29,562 bases of DNA, from positions 1 through 29,562 of IMG/VR virus record IMGVR_UViG_3300046499_000160; one strand, written 5' to 3'. The position numbers were made by a program, and so were the translations under genes. The notes under the pieces were generated by a model, which did not search any database, was not told the origin of the DNA, and worked only from the letters and a program-made list of their open reading frames with translations. How positions within the stretch are numbered: the first letter of the stretch is position 1; each line of letters begins with the position of its first letter. Below are positions 8,357 through 16,404 of the stretch, in pieces. The DNA comes from a virus.

Positions 8357-9243
8357 GCGATCCCCGGTCCCCGGTAGTACGGCTGCCACAGCTCCAGCAC
8401 GCGGGACGGAATGGCGAAGCCAGTAGGCACCATGCCCTCGCCGCCGTCATAGGCTCCGCCGTTGAACTTTGGCCGCCCGCCACCCTGTTGAGTCATCTGC
8501 CACAGATGGCGGATTAGTTCGAGCACGCCGAGTCTCGCGGACCATGGGACAGCGCCAGCGCGACCGGCCGTGTACACGACCTTGATGTTCTTGGAGCCAT
8601 AGGCGAATATCGCCGCCTCGCCCCCGAACGTCCGCCGGGTGATCTGCCCCGTGCTGTAGTCGACAGTGAACCCAAACGCGCTCACTTGCCCGCTCAGCGG
8701 CTGCTCAGTCAGGGGGAAGGCCGAAAGCCCGTAATACTCCGTGGCGCTGAGAACGCTGGTGACCGGCGTGAAGTCCGGAACGATCGTCGAGCGCCCGCCG
8801 TCGAAATACTGCGTATGCGTTTCAGGGACGAACGGGCCACAGTGATTACGGGCAATCTCCGCCGCAGCGAGGATGAAACCCTGTAGCTCGTCATCCTGGC
8901 GAGAGTCGTTGGGCGGGATGTTCAGGTGAGCCTTGACGCTCGGCAGGTCTACGAGCTGCTCGATGCCCGGCGGGCGCACTTGGAACTGAGTCTCTGAAAC
9001 CCAGCTCACGCCCGTGCCGGTAGCCGTCCAGCGAGCCAGCCAGACCCCGGCGGAGCCCACGCTAGGCACAACGGCCGTGTACGCCCCTGAGACGGGCCCG
9101 GAGGGTGCCGGGTGGGTAACTCCCCCGGACGGGTCTGTAACGGCCAGAGAGACGCTCACAGCGCCTTGCACGGGGCTGCCGCTGTCGTCGAGCGGGCTCG
9201 CGGTGAGTGCAACATCCTGCCCAGTGAAATAGATCAGCGGCAC
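8353..9243 (-). CDS. Head-tail connector (gp6-like) with an N-terminal Ig-like domain
   Basis: 296 aa, GTG start with GGGGG just upstream. Residues ~1-90 read as a bacterial Ig-like domain (PLDDSGSPVQGAVSVSLAVTDPSGGV, VGSAGVWLARWTATG). Residues ~95 onward (LVDLPSVKAHLNIPPNDSRQDDELQGFILAAAEIARN) match the gp6/YqbG-type head-tail connector opening, in which a 'VKxHLN..D..DD..L..I..A' helix pattern is typical. The C-terminus holds VPWSARLGVLELIRHLW, another usual connector helix. The connector forms a ring beneath the portal. The N-terminal Ig-like extension may decorate the neck. Confidence 0.8.
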   Translation of the reverse strand: MPLIYFTGQDVALTASPLDDSGSPVQGAVSVSLAVTDPSGGVTHPAPSGPVSGAYTAVVPSVGSAGVWLARWTATGTGVSWVSETQFQVRPPGIEQLVDLPSVKAHLNIPPNDSRQDDELQGFILAAAEIARNHCGPFVPETHTQYFDGGRSTIVPDFTPVTSVLSATEYYGLSAFPLTEQPLSGQVSAFGFTVDYSTGQITRRTFGGEAAIFAYGSKNIKVVYTAGRAGAVPWSARLGVLELIRHLWQMTQQGGGRPKFNGGAYDGGEGMVPTGFAIPSRVLELWQPYYRGPGIA

Positions 9244-9251
9244 GGCACCCC

Positions 9252-9491
9252 CTAGGACTTAGCCGCGCTCGCGCGCTTGGGTTTGGTGGCCAGCGCATCG
9301 GCAGCCGCCGTCTTGGCTTCGGCGAGTAGCGCCCGCGCTTCGCTGTTGAGTTCCGCCGGGTCGACCGCGTCAAGCTGCGGAGCAACCCAAGCGAACTGTT
9401 CACGCACGCCGGTTTCTCGCGCCTTGTCGCCCGAACGCCGGGAGCCGTCAAGCTCTGCCGCCAGCCCAAGCGCGTAATTGATGGGGTTCAT
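9252..9491 (-). CDS. Small head-region protein, unknown
   Basis: 79 aa with a good ribosome site (AAAGGA) before the ATG at 9491. It is helical and Ala-rich, and ends in a basic tail (KPKRASAAKS). It lies between capsid and connector genes, where actinophages often have a small non-conserved gene. The basic tail could bind DNA or the capsid interior; that is a guess. No family recognised. Confidence 0.75.
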   Translation of the reverse strand: MNPINYALGLAAELDGSRRSGDKARETGVREQFAWVAPQLDAVDPAELNSEARALLAEAKTAAADALATKPKRASAAKS

Positions 9492-9558
9492 GAATTCCTT
9501 TCAGCCAACGGCCGGAGGTAGGTTTACGACCCACCCCCGACCGTCACGGAGTCGCGGT

Positions 9559-10893
9559 TTAGAAGACAGGCGCGACGAGACCCGTACCCGAGATAACCGA
9601 AATCGACTTGGGGTACCGGGCAGGCTGGAAAGACATGTAGTTGTACAGGCGCACGAACACGGAAAGCTGGTTCGCGTACGTCTGCGGGAAGGCTTCGGCC
9701 TTGACGTTGCCCTCCCACGCCATCAGGTCCGACATGCGAGCCACGATGATCTGATCCTGAGTGCCACCCACCGTGGTCGGAATCAGCGAGTCAACGTAGA
9801 CCGGCAGGCCCTGAATGGTGCCAACGTAACCCTGAGACGCGACCTCACCCTGATTGCCAACGGCGTTCATCGGGGAGTTCGCCGACGGAGTCACCAGCGG
9901 ACGGCCCGTGGTGTCCGATGCGGCCAGCAGGTACGCCCACCGGCGAGGGTGCATGATGATCGTGTCCGGAGGCAGGAACCGGTTAGTGTGAACGGTCTGA
10001 ATCGCGTTGGCAATCTGCGAGTACAGGAGCGCGACGGTCGGCGAAGCCTGCGTGTACGTGATCGCGTTCGTGCCCGACAGGGTCAGCATGCCAGTGGGGT
10101 TACCGCCGGTGCCGGAGCCAGACAGAATCAGCGTGTTGTACTGCTGGGCATAGGCGCCAGCCAGGTCCGACAGGATGACGTCGTCAACGTTCAGGGGCGA
10201 CTGCTCGATGAGCTGGAGCGAAACGGTCTGGCCACCCGCAATGGTCGTCACGGTGGACGAAATCGACGTGGTAGTCAGGTCAGTGTTCTGGACACCAGTG
10301 TTCTGCGTCGCCTGCACCGCAACGGCCGTACCGGTCGAAACCTTCGGGACGTTAATCGAGTCGGTACCCGCCGGAAGCGCACTGGTCGGAACCAGGTTCG
10401 CGGTAATGCGGCCCGGACGTGCGAGGCGCACGAACTCCCGCTCAAGCCACAGCGGAGGAACGAACTCACCACCGGCGCCGTTGACCGTGGTCAGTGCACG
10501 CTGCTCGGCCGCGCGACCCCGGTTGTTGCGGACCAGACGATCCATCGCGGCAGTGTCGCCGTTCTGGCGCGAATTCCACATGTCGCGGAAGTATGAGTTA
10601 CCGCCGAGACCAGAGCGGTAGATCTCCGGCTCCGACTGGACACCATCGCCAGCCTTCGGCGCGTAACGCTTTTCGATTTCCTTCGCCGCCTCATCGGCGC
10701 GGACCTGCGCGTCAAGCTCGGCAATACGCTCATCGAGCGCGCGAATCTCAGTCTCGCCAGCATCGAAGGCCGCACGCTGCTCGTCGGTCATACCGCTGTC
10801 GGCGCCGCGAGCCTCACCAAGAATGCCGTCCAGCTTGGTGCGCTCAGCAGAACGCTTGGCAACGAGATCAGCAATAAGGGAACGCTTGTCCAT
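9559..10893 (-). CDS. Major capsid protein, HK97 fold
   Basis: 444 aa. Residues 1-75 are a charged coiled coil (EIRALDERIAELDAQVRADE), the scaffolding delta domain found in HK97-type capsid precursors. The mature shell domain follows from about residue 110, with GGEFVPPLWLEREFVRLARPG, then RFLPPDTIIMHPRRWAYLL, and a C-terminal LSVFVRLYNYMSFQPARYPKS, all typical of the HK97 family. A prohead protease lies just upstream, consistent with delta-domain removal. The start ATG at 10893 has AAAGG seven to eight bases upstream. A 150-bp leader separates it from the protease gene. Confidence 0.95.
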   Translation of the reverse strand: MDKRSLIADLVAKRSAERTKLDGILGEARGADSGMTDEQRAAFDAGETEIRALDERIAELDAQVRADEAAKEIEKRYAPKAGDGVQSEPEIYRSGLGGNSYFRDMWNSRQNGDTAAMDRLVRNNRGRAAEQRALTTVNGAGGEFVPPLWLEREFVRLARPGRITANLVPTSALPAGTDSINVPKVSTGTAVAVQATQNTGVQNTDLTTTSISSTVTTIAGGQTVSLQLIEQSPLNVDDVILSDLAGAYAQQYNTLILSGSGTGGNPTGMLTLSGTNAITYTQASPTVALLYSQIANAIQTVHTNRFLPPDTIIMHPRRWAYLLAASDTTGRPLVTPSANSPMNAVGNQGEVASQGYVGTIQGLPVYVDSLIPTTVGGTQDQIIVARMSDLMAWEGNVKAEAFPQTYANQLSVFVRLYNYMSFQPARYPKSISVISGTGLVAPVF

Positions 10894-11045
10894 TAGGGAC
10901 CTTTCCTAGGGTGGATTCTTGCGAATCGCCCACCACTTGCGTTAGGTGGTGGCCTAGGTGGTGTCCCGTGTAGCAAGGGATCCGGCGTAGGCTCCGGCGT
11001 AAACCGGGCGGGCAGCCAGCGGGTAAATTTACCCACTAGCGAAGG
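10894..11045 (-). other. Capsid gene leader, non-coding
   Basis: The 152 bases between the protease stop and the capsid start hold palindrome site 3 near the upstream end and a hairpin at 10930-10952 (CCACCACTT against AGGTGGTGG, one G-T pair). TAGGTGGTG occurs twice, at 10943 and 10955. I see no convincing -35/-10 pair. The hairpin may act on capsid mRNA processing or stability. Confidence 0.5.
11021..11034. promoter_or_regulatory. Palindrome site 3 (exact GGGTAAATTTACCC)
   Basis: Perfect copy located 12 bases downstream of the protease stop codon and about 128 bases upstream of the capsid start, between two late genes. Confidence 0.9.
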
Positions 11046-11762
11046 TTAGAGATTGAGCGCGCGGAGTCGCGCCTCATACAGCGAAAGATCCTCGCTGCGC
11101 TTGGCATCATCAACGGCATACATGCCGTCAACCTCCGGCGCAAGCTCATAGCCAGCAGCGCGGAGCATTTCCTCAAGTCGACCACGGGAGAGTGTCCCGT
11201 CAGTCAGTGCGGACCGTAGCGAGGTGAGCCCCGCCGTGTGGGGATTCGCGCCGTAGTTGACGATCGAGACATCCCCCTTGTTGAGGTTCACCTCGGTAAT
11301 GTCTCGCTGCGTCCAGTCCGGCGACCACTCCTGACGGGTCACGCGGAACGCAAACGACATCTCATCGAGGTCACCCCGGTCCATCGCGCTGCGAATGTCG
11401 GCAACCTGCCCGTTGCGCGGGTCTAGGTCAGCCTCGACGTGCAGCCCCGTGGAATCCTCGGCCAGCCGCATAGTGCCGCTCTTGGTCCGCGCCAGCGTCA
11501 TACCATCGTGGTTGAGCTTGAACGGGACATCCGCGCCCTCAGCGAGAGTCTTGGAAAACGAGCCGCGCCGGATAACCTCGGAATAGTCACCCAGCCAGTC
11601 AGTCATTTCGTACGGCGTTTCCGTCACGCTGGCGTACCCGGTAAACCGTAGGGTCGTGCCCCCGGAGCCGTTGTCCACCTCGCGTAGCTCCATACCCTCA
11701 AAGGGCCGGTTGCGGTCCTCACGGACGTTACGCCGCTGACTACGGCTAGAAAGGTCGGTCAC
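11046..11762 (-). CDS. Prohead protease, HK97 family
   Basis: 238 aa. It cleaves the capsid delta domain during head maturation. Seen: the F-x-L-N-H-D segment with candidate catalytic His85 and the MSFAF segment with candidate Ser136, spaced as in the HK97/herpesvirus-type assembly protease family. The opening RFTGYASVTETPYEM and the later VSIVNYGANP segment also fit. The GTG start at 11762 overlaps the portal TGA (GTGA), so it is coupled to the portal. The C-terminal ~50 residues (GRLEEMLRAAGYELAPEV) are helical and probably regulate or target the enzyme. Confidence 0.92.
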   Translation of the reverse strand: MTDLSSRSQRRNVREDRNRPFEGMELREVDNGSGGTTLRFTGYASVTETPYEMTDWLGDYSEVIRRGSFSKTLAEGADVPFKLNHDGMTLARTKSGTMRLAEDSTGLHVEADLDPRNGQVADIRSAMDRGDLDEMSFAFRVTRQEWSPDWTQRDITEVNLNKGDVSIVNYGANPHTAGLTSLRSALTDGTLSRGRLEEMLRAAGYELAPEVDGMYAVDDAKRSEDLSLYEARLRALNL

Positions 11763-13009
11763 AGTACGGCCCCCAATGCATCTGCCTTCGGCGCCGTTGG
11801 TGACGCTTCGTTGTCTTTCATCTTTGGCGCCGACGAATTAAGCGGAGCGGCGATATTGTCGCCACCATCAACCGGCGCATAGTTCTCCAGCGCACGGATC
11901 TCGTTGGTGGTGAGAATTCCGGTCGAGCGCGCTGCCGTGTAGACCGCGTACCTACCGGCCGTGTCCGTGCGCAGTAGCGCGTCAGCATTGAAAACGGCGG
12001 TCTGAGTGCGCGGCAACATGCATGACCACGCATCCTCGAAACGGCCCAGCCACGCCGACAGCGTGTAAGCCAGGAACCCTAGGCCCTGCTGCTCGATGCC
12101 CGTACCCCAAGAGGTTGTCTTGTCGACCTGGCCAAGCATGTGCGGCGGCACGCCGAACAACATGGCAATGTCGAGATTCTGCGCGGCACGCGTACCGAGG
12201 AACTGAGCATCTTCCGGCGTGACGCTGATTGGCTTCCACTTAGCACCGCCAGTGAGCACGCCGACCGTGTGAGAGTTCTTGAGACCAGCGTGCGAGGCAG
12301 AGAAATTCTCCTTAATGCCCCGCGCGCGTTCGATGTCTAGGTCAGCCTCGATCTCGACAACGCCAGTCATGTGCGCGCCCTCGCCGAAGAACCTCGCGCC
12401 GAATTCCTCCGCAGCGAGACCGAGCCCGATGGACTGCCGCGCGTACGAAATCACACTCATGCCGGTGGGTGACTCCGGAAGGCTCATGCCCCGGATATGC
12501 ACAACGCTTTGAGCGTCAACCGGCTGGCGATCGATCTTGTACGCCCGCTGGCCGTCCGCGTCAAACTCGCAATCCACGCGGTCCGGGTGCAGCACGCGGA
12601 GCATGGTCGGCCGCCCGTAGGGGTCCCACCCGATCACCAGACAGTACGCGTTGCCCCGCAGCAATAGCGACACCATCAATTGCGCCAGCCCCTCACGGCG
12701 CGTAGGTCGAGCATTCGACGCTGCACGGCCAAACGGGTCGGCGATGATGCCGGGCGGAGGCTCGATGGTTTCCCGGATCTCCCCCTTGGCACGCACCGCA
12801 TCGAGCGGGAGCCCGCTTACCGCATCGCTGAGCAGCCGGACACACGCTGACACAGCCATAAGTTGCATAGCCGTCTCATCGTTCACCGGAACGCCAGACG
12901 CTGTGTAGCCAGCGAGCGAGCCATTCGACGGAATCGCCCACGGGTCGCCAGCACCGGACGGCGCATAGAAACGCTTCGCGGAGCCAGCCGCACGCTTAAG
13001 CATGCTCAT
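11759..13009 (-). CDS. Portal protein, HK97 type
   Basis: 416 aa, forming the dodecameric DNA entry ring. Seen: VNDETAMQLMAVSACVRLLSDAV near residue 45, LMVSLLLRGNAYCLVIGWD near 110, and GVPPHMLGQVDKTTSWGTGIEQQ near 265, all hallmark segments of the phage portal family that includes HK97 gp3. I chose the ATG at 13009 (GGTGG six bases upstream); it overlaps the end of the small membrane gene by 14 bases. The protein ends with an acidic, low-complexity tail. Confidence 0.94.
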   Translation of the reverse strand: MSMLKRAAGSAKRFYAPSGAGDPWAIPSNGSLAGYTASGVPVNDETAMQLMAVSACVRLLSDAVSGLPLDAVRAKGEIRETIEPPPGIIADPFGRAASNARPTRREGLAQLMVSLLLRGNAYCLVIGWDPYGRPTMLRVLHPDRVDCEFDADGQRAYKIDRQPVDAQSVVHIRGMSLPESPTGMSVISYARQSIGLGLAAEEFGARFFGEGAHMTGVVEIEADLDIERARGIKENFSASHAGLKNSHTVGVLTGGAKWKPISVTPEDAQFLGTRAAQNLDIAMLFGVPPHMLGQVDKTTSWGTGIEQQGLGFLAYTLSAWLGRFEDAWSCMLPRTQTAVFNADALLRTDTAGRYAVYTAARSTGILTTNEIRALENYAPVDGGDNIAAPLNSSAPKMKDNEASPTAPKADALGAVL

Positions 13010-13157
13010 TGTCGACCACCGCGCCAATCACCAGTAGGCCAACGCCAGCCAGCGCCAGACCGAGAATGGAACTCCACACCCAACCGGCGCCGACAAGTGC
13101 CCCGATACCTAGAACGTCGGCAATCTCGGCCACCGTGCGCCGATTGGGTCGCCTCAT
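12996..13157 (-). CDS. Small membrane protein between terminase and portal
   Basis: 53 aa, with AAGGG seven bases before the ATG at 13157. A short basic N-terminus (MRRPNRRTVAEIADV) precedes two hydrophobic helices (LGIGALVGAGWVW and ILGLALAGVGLLVIGAVV), so it probably spans the membrane twice. Its role is unknown. The stop overlaps the portal start region. Small membrane genes are found at this place in some actinophages. Confidence 0.7.
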   Translation of the reverse strand: MRRPNRRTVAEIADVLGIGALVGAGWVWSSILGLALAGVGLLVIGAVVDNEHA

Positions 13158-13167
13158 ATTCGGTCCC

Positions 13168-14685
13168 TTACAGATCAGCCCAACTGAAGAATTGGGGTAT
13201 GGGTTCGGCCTCCGGTTCCTGGCAAGCACGCTCCAGCGCCATGACAGCGGAAACGGCAAGGTCGATTTTGCGAGGCGAACCCTTAGCGTCCTTGGACAGC
13301 CGCGAGCCGCGAGAGTCCGTGCGAAGCACACAGTTCGACAGATGGCGCGCTAGACGCGGGTCGCCGGAGTGCTCGACAGTCTTATTGAGTACCGCCTCAT
13401 AGAAACGCTGGGTTGCCGGGACCATGCGCGCGGGAGACTGCGGGAACTCCACAATCGGAAGCCCCTCGGCCTCCAAAATCTGATAGGTGCGAGCCCAGCG
13501 GAACGGGTCACAGACAATCTCCCTCACCTGCCAGCGTCGGCAGGCCTTACGGATTTCGTCCTCAACATCGAAAATCGGGACCGACCACTCATTGCCCGCG
13601 TCGGACGGTTTTTCCCACGCCGCCACGACGTCGACATACGGCTTGTCATCCTCGCCCTGTGGGCAAGAGACCACTACGAGCGCCGTCGAGTCGTTGTTGA
13701 ATGACCCGTCGAACCCTAGGACCACCTCGGCGCCAGGGGCGATTTCCCCGGCGTCATTCGCGCACTCATCCCACGCTCCAGCGGGCAGCCAGGCTTGCGC
13801 CGTCGACACCCACTGATTCATACGCTTGGTGCGGTATTCCGCCTCCGGCGTTCGGAGAACCGACGAATGGAAATCCTCGGCCGAGACAATGTCGCCGAAG
13901 CCAGGGTTCGCCGCCGCCCACACTTCCGGATCCCGGTGGTCGGCGCCCTCCGGTGCTCCCCACCAAGCGAAATAGAACGCCGGGTCGTCAACCTCGCCCC
14001 GTACGATTTTCTCGCCGTATTGGTACATGCCGTAGCACAGCGAATCGCCGCCTGTGCTGTCGCTCTTCACGCCAGCGGTTGTGATGCCCACCATCATCGG
14101 TTCGACACGGGCACCGGACGCCAACGACATGACATCCCACAGTTCACGGGTCGGCTGCGCGTGGACCTCATCGGCAATCGTCAGGTGAGGGTTAAGCCCC
14201 TCCTTGGTGAACGCTTCCGCCGACAGCACGCGGTACACAGACCCCGTCGCCGGTAGCTCGATGGCATCCCGGTAGACGTTGAAAGAGTTCGCCATCTCCG
14301 GCGCCATCTCGATCATTTTCTTGGCAGTGCCGAAAACGATGCGCGCTTGTTCCTTGTCAGCGGCGATGGAATAGACCTCGCCACCTCGCGGACCAGAAAC
14401 CAGACCATAAATGGCGATGGCCGCGCCGACTGCCGACTTGCCATTCTTACGGGGCATACCGATGAGCGCCTGACGGTGCCTGTAACGGCCGTCCGGGCGC
14501 CTCGCGAACAGTTGCCGCATGAGTTCCCGCTGCCAGTCCCGGAACACCAGCAGAGAGCCGCTGTCGCCGCCGACAGAGTCCTTGGTGATGCGGAGGAACG
14601 ACTCAGCGAACCCAACGAAGCTGTCGCCGTCACCGCGCTCGATGTCCGCCGGAGGCACTGGCGTGAGCAGATAGGGAGCGCTCAC
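13168..14685 (-). CDS. Terminase large subunit
   Basis: 505 aa. ATPase motor and nuclease for DNA packaging. Walker A is GMPRKNGKS at residues 76-84, Walker B is ADEVH at 171-175, and the C-terminal nuclease begins with LGFDGSFNNDSTALVVV, carrying the first acidic residue of the RNase H-like site. Later segments WQVREIVCDPFRWARTYQIL and LAVSAVMALERACQ fit the same domain. The GTG at 14685 overlaps the previous TGA (GTGA); upstream GTG/ATG codons lie inside the preceding gene and are not needed. It works with the small subunit upstream and the portal downstream. Confidence 0.95.
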   Translation of the reverse strand: MSAPYLLTPVPPADIERGDGDSFVGFAESFLRITKDSVGGDSGSLLVFRDWQRELMRQLFARRPDGRYRHRQALIGMPRKNGKSAVGAAIAIYGLVSGPRGGEVYSIAADKEQARIVFGTAKKMIEMAPEMANSFNVYRDAIELPATGSVYRVLSAEAFTKEGLNPHLTIADEVHAQPTRELWDVMSLASGARVEPMMVGITTAGVKSDSTGGDSLCYGMYQYGEKIVRGEVDDPAFYFAWWGAPEGADHRDPEVWAAANPGFGDIVSAEDFHSSVLRTPEAEYRTKRMNQWVSTAQAWLPAGAWDECANDAGEIAPGAEVVLGFDGSFNNDSTALVVVSCPQGEDDKPYVDVVAAWEKPSDAGNEWSVPIFDVEDEIRKACRRWQVREIVCDPFRWARTYQILEAEGLPIVEFPQSPARMVPATQRFYEAVLNKTVEHSGDPRLARHLSNCVLRTDSRGSRLSKDAKGSPRKIDLAVSAVMALERACQEPEAEPIPQFFSWADL

Positions 14686-14876
14686 CCGCGAGCCTCCCGG
14701 GCCTCGTACCACGCCAGGATCGCCGGGCCATCTTCCATGCGGAAGGCAGTCTCGTACACGGCCATTGCATCGGCGACGTCGGACCAGTCGATGCCCTTTA
14801 CCGCGTCCAGCAGTGCCAGCGAGGGAGAGCGGCGAATGTGCGTCCAGTGCAGGAACCTGCGAAGCCAGCGCGGCAT
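14682..14876 (-). CDS. Small protein between terminase subunits, unknown
   Basis: 64 aa. The ATG at 14876 has a strong GGAGG six bases upstream and the stop overlaps the large terminase start. The N-terminus is basic and aromatic (MPRWLRRFLHWTHIRR), followed by an acidic helix (DWSDVADAMAVYETAF). It may be a terminase accessory protein, judged only from position. No family recognised. Confidence 0.75.
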   Translation of the reverse strand: MPRWLRRFLHWTHIRRSPSLALLDAVKGIDWSDVADAMAVYETAFRMEDGPAILAWYEAREARG

Positions 14877-14888
14877 GGTTCCTCCAGT

Positions 14889-14902
14889 GGGTAAATTTAC
14901 TC
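14889..14902. promoter_or_regulatory. Palindrome site 4 (GGGTAAATTTACTC)
   Basis: One mismatch in the right arm. It fills the gap between the small terminase stop (14904) and the GGAGG ribosome site of the next gene. There is no terminator here, so this copy is not simply part of a terminator. Confidence 0.88.
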
Positions 14903-14903
14903 G

Positions 14904-15371
14904 CTACACCCCAGCCTTTTTGGCTAGGAAATCCTCGAATGCGTTTCGCGCCTTAACCTCCGCCAACCCCATACGGGTGCGGTCAGTCGGCGTGAGACCC
15001 AGCGCGCTGAATAGCTTGGCAATTTCCGTTTCGATCGTGGAAAGCATGCCGACCAGCGGATTGGGGTACGCGTACATTTTGTCCGTGAAGAGGACTAGCT
15101 CGCTTCGCGACAGCTGAGCTTTCATCGCCTCGCGCCGGTCGACCTTTTCGCATAGCAATTCGAGCGTTGGCTTATCGGTCTCGGCCAGCCAGGCAGCGCC
15201 GTCGACGATCCGGCGGAACATCTCAGCGCCAGCGGAACCGAGCTGCGCGGGCGCACTCTGCGTAACGGGCTGCACGGCGTGAACCGAGCCAGCATCGGGC
15301 AGAGGGCGCGCGCCAGGGTTGCCGAGTTTGCGCTTACGCTCCGCAGGCACCGGCGGACGACCAGCAGGCAT
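14904..15371 (-). CDS. Terminase small subunit, P27-like
   Basis: 155 aa. DNA-recognition subunit of the packaging complex. The start MPAGRPPVPAERKRKLGNPGARPLP is the classic opening of P27-family small terminases, so I chose the ATG at 15371 (GGGGGTGG four bases upstream) and not the farther in-frame start at 15491. The rest is helical, with LFSALGLTPTDRTRMGLAEV, also typical of the family, near the end. It lies downstream of an HNH gene across a 225-bp gap that may contain the packaging site. Confidence 0.92.
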   Translation of the reverse strand: MPAGRPPVPAERKRKLGNPGARPLPDAGSVHAVQPVTQSAPAQLGSAGAEMFRRIVDGAAWLAETDKPTLELLCEKVDRREAMKAQLSRSELVLFTDKMYAYPNPLVGMLSTIETEIAKLFSALGLTPTDRTRMGLAEVKARNAFEDFLAKKAGV

Positions 15372-15596
15372 GCGGCCACCCCCGATTTCTGCGTATTCAT
15401 GCGCTTCCGGCGCGTAAAAGGACCAGACCCCGGGGGTCAGAATTTCGCAGCGATGCGCGGAGCCATGGGGGCCGGGTCCGGGAAGGATCATGCTCTGGAG
15501 ATTTACCCCGCCCCCCTATGCATACATATGCAAGGCAGGTCGAGCGAGGATGCATGTCCATGCAGTCACAGCGAGGCAGGCCAGCAGCGCTAACGC
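15372..15596. other. Non-coding gap between HNH and small terminase; candidate cos region
   Basis: Contains a 13-base palindrome GACCCCGGGGGTC (15426-15438), a 14-base inverted repeat TGCATACATATGCA (15519-15532) with extra TGCAT copies at about 15551 and 15562, and a run of C residues. HK97-type phages have the order HNH, cos, small terminase when circular, which makes this the best place for the cohesive end. No cut site can be assigned by eye. Confidence 0.4.
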
Positions 15597-15944
15597 TTAC
15601 GCCCTGTCACGCTTCCGCGAATTGCAGCCGCGACACAGCACGGTGAGGTTGGCACGGTCGTGAGTGCCACCCTTGGCCAGCGGCACGACGTGATCCACAG
15701 TGAGATCCCTACTCGCGTGCGCCGGGACCCCGTGCCCCGGACACCAGTCACCATGCCTGCCTCGATGCTCTGCTACCACACTGCCTGCTACTGCTCTGTA
15801 CCTACTGGTGTAGCCACGCTGGTGAGCACTGCCACGTACCGCATTGCGCTGGGCCATGTACTCAGCCTGATGTACATCACAGCGTGATGCGTTAGCAGTC
15901 AGCCGCCCACACTTAAGGCACGGTCGCCTAGCCACCCCTACCAC
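15597..15944 (-). CDS. HNH endonuclease of the packaging module
   Basis: 115 aa. The HNH core is LTVDHVVPLAKGGTHDRAN followed by LTVLCRGCNSRKRDR: His of DHVV, the Asn, and the Cys pair with CRGC. An additional zinc site is suggested by CLKCG and CDVH at the N-terminus. HNH proteins beside terminase stimulate cos cleavage in HK97-like phages. The GTG at 15944 overlaps the end of the preceding gene; a second GTG at 15935 is equally possible because neither has a clear ribosome site. Confidence 0.88.
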   Translation of the reverse strand: MVGVARRPCLKCGRLTANASRCDVHQAEYMAQRNAVRGSAHQRGYTSRYRAVAGSVVAEHRGRHGDWCPGHGVPAHASRDLTVDHVVPLAKGGTHDRANLTVLCRGCNSRKRDRA

Positions 15945-16222
15945 CCAGGGGGCAGCAGGGAAGCCACAGGATCAGGAGCAGGCTCCGGCCTAGGCTCGGG
16001 CGTGCAATCGCAATTCGGCAGCGCATTAGACGCCGGACCACTACAGGCAGCGCCATGAACCAGCGAAGCAAGGTCAGCAGTAATAGCATGCGAACCGCAC
16101 GCATAAACGGCCATGGTGCTTTGCGGATCCGGTTCGCCGGGAATTGCCTCTAGCTCAGCTTCGCTAGGGCGCCGTCGCCACTGGACCAGAGCAGACGATC
16201 CGCATGCTTCACAGGCAGCCAT
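15938..16222 (-). CDS. Cys-rich protein upstream of HNH/terminase, unknown
   Basis: 94 aa, ATG at 16222 with GGAGG four bases upstream. It has three Cys pairs or clusters: CEACGSS at the start, YACGSH in the middle and CDCTPEP near the end, the last followed by a Pro-rich tail. This suggests a zinc-binding fold. I recall similar small Cys-rich proteins with a CDCTPEP-like end in Streptomyces phages, but no function is known. It is coupled to the HNH gene, so a packaging role is possible. Confidence 0.8.
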   Translation of the reverse strand: MAACEACGSSALVQWRRRPSEAELEAIPGEPDPQSTMAVYACGSHAITADLASLVHGAACSGPASNALPNCDCTPEPRPEPAPDPVASLLPPGW

Positions 16223-16240
16223 CAAGCCTCCGATCGTGGC

Positions 16241-16254
16241 GGGTAAATTTACTC
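16241..16254. promoter_or_regulatory. Palindrome site 5 (GGGTAAATTTACTC)
   Basis: One mismatch in the right arm. It lies between the 3' end of tRNA-Asn (16260) and the first gene of the packaging module (start 16222), thus at the border between the tRNA array and the late operon. Confidence 0.88.
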
Positions 16255-16259
16255 GCTTG

Positions 16260-16332
16260 CTGGCACGGCTGGATTCGAACCAGCAACACCCGGATTAACA
16301 ATCCGGCGCTCTACCGATTGAGCTACATGCCA
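16260..16332 (-). tRNA. tRNA-Asn (GTT)
   Basis: A complete cloverleaf: acceptor TGGCATG/CGTGCCA with one G-T pair, D-stem AGCTC/GAGC, anticodon stem CCGGA/TCCGG with loop TTGTTAA (anticodon GTT), and T-arm GCTGG-TTCGAAT-CCAGC. No encoded CCA; the bases after the discriminator are CAAG-like. Confidence 0.93.
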
Positions 16333-16338
16333 TGGCGA

Positions 16339-16397
16339 CCCGCCCGGATTGCGTGCCGGACTTCCCCTTGACGGGGTGTGCTGCTTACACCAGCGGG
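16339..16397 (-). ncRNA. tRNA-like element (Asp-like, degenerate)
   Basis: 59 bases closed by CCCGC/GCGGG. It has a D-like arm (GTG-TAAGCAG-CAC), an anticodon-like arm of four pairs with a 5-base loop (CCCC-GTCAA-GGGG, including GTC for Asp) and a T-like arm CCGG-CACGCAAT-CCGG that lacks TTC. It starts six bases from tRNA-Asn. Either a decayed tRNA or an unusual one. Confidence 0.45.
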
Positions 16398-16404
16398 AAG
16401 ATTC

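Noticed and set aside
9516-9532. A possible twelfth palindrome (TAGGTTTACGACCC) between capsid and the 79-aa gene
   Set aside because: Only loosely similar and lacking the invariant GGGTAAA arm. It may be a decayed copy, but I do not count it.
9478-10596. Long open frame on the plus strand opposite the capsid gene (372 codons)
   Set aside because: It is antisense to a clear HK97 capsid gene, Arg-rich and of low complexity, and has no ribosome site or neighbours on that strand. It arises from high-GC codon bias.
14904-15491. Longer small terminase starting at 15491
   Set aside because: The family opening MPAGRPP lies at 15371 with a good ribosome site; the extra 40 residues have no support and would fill the candidate cos region.
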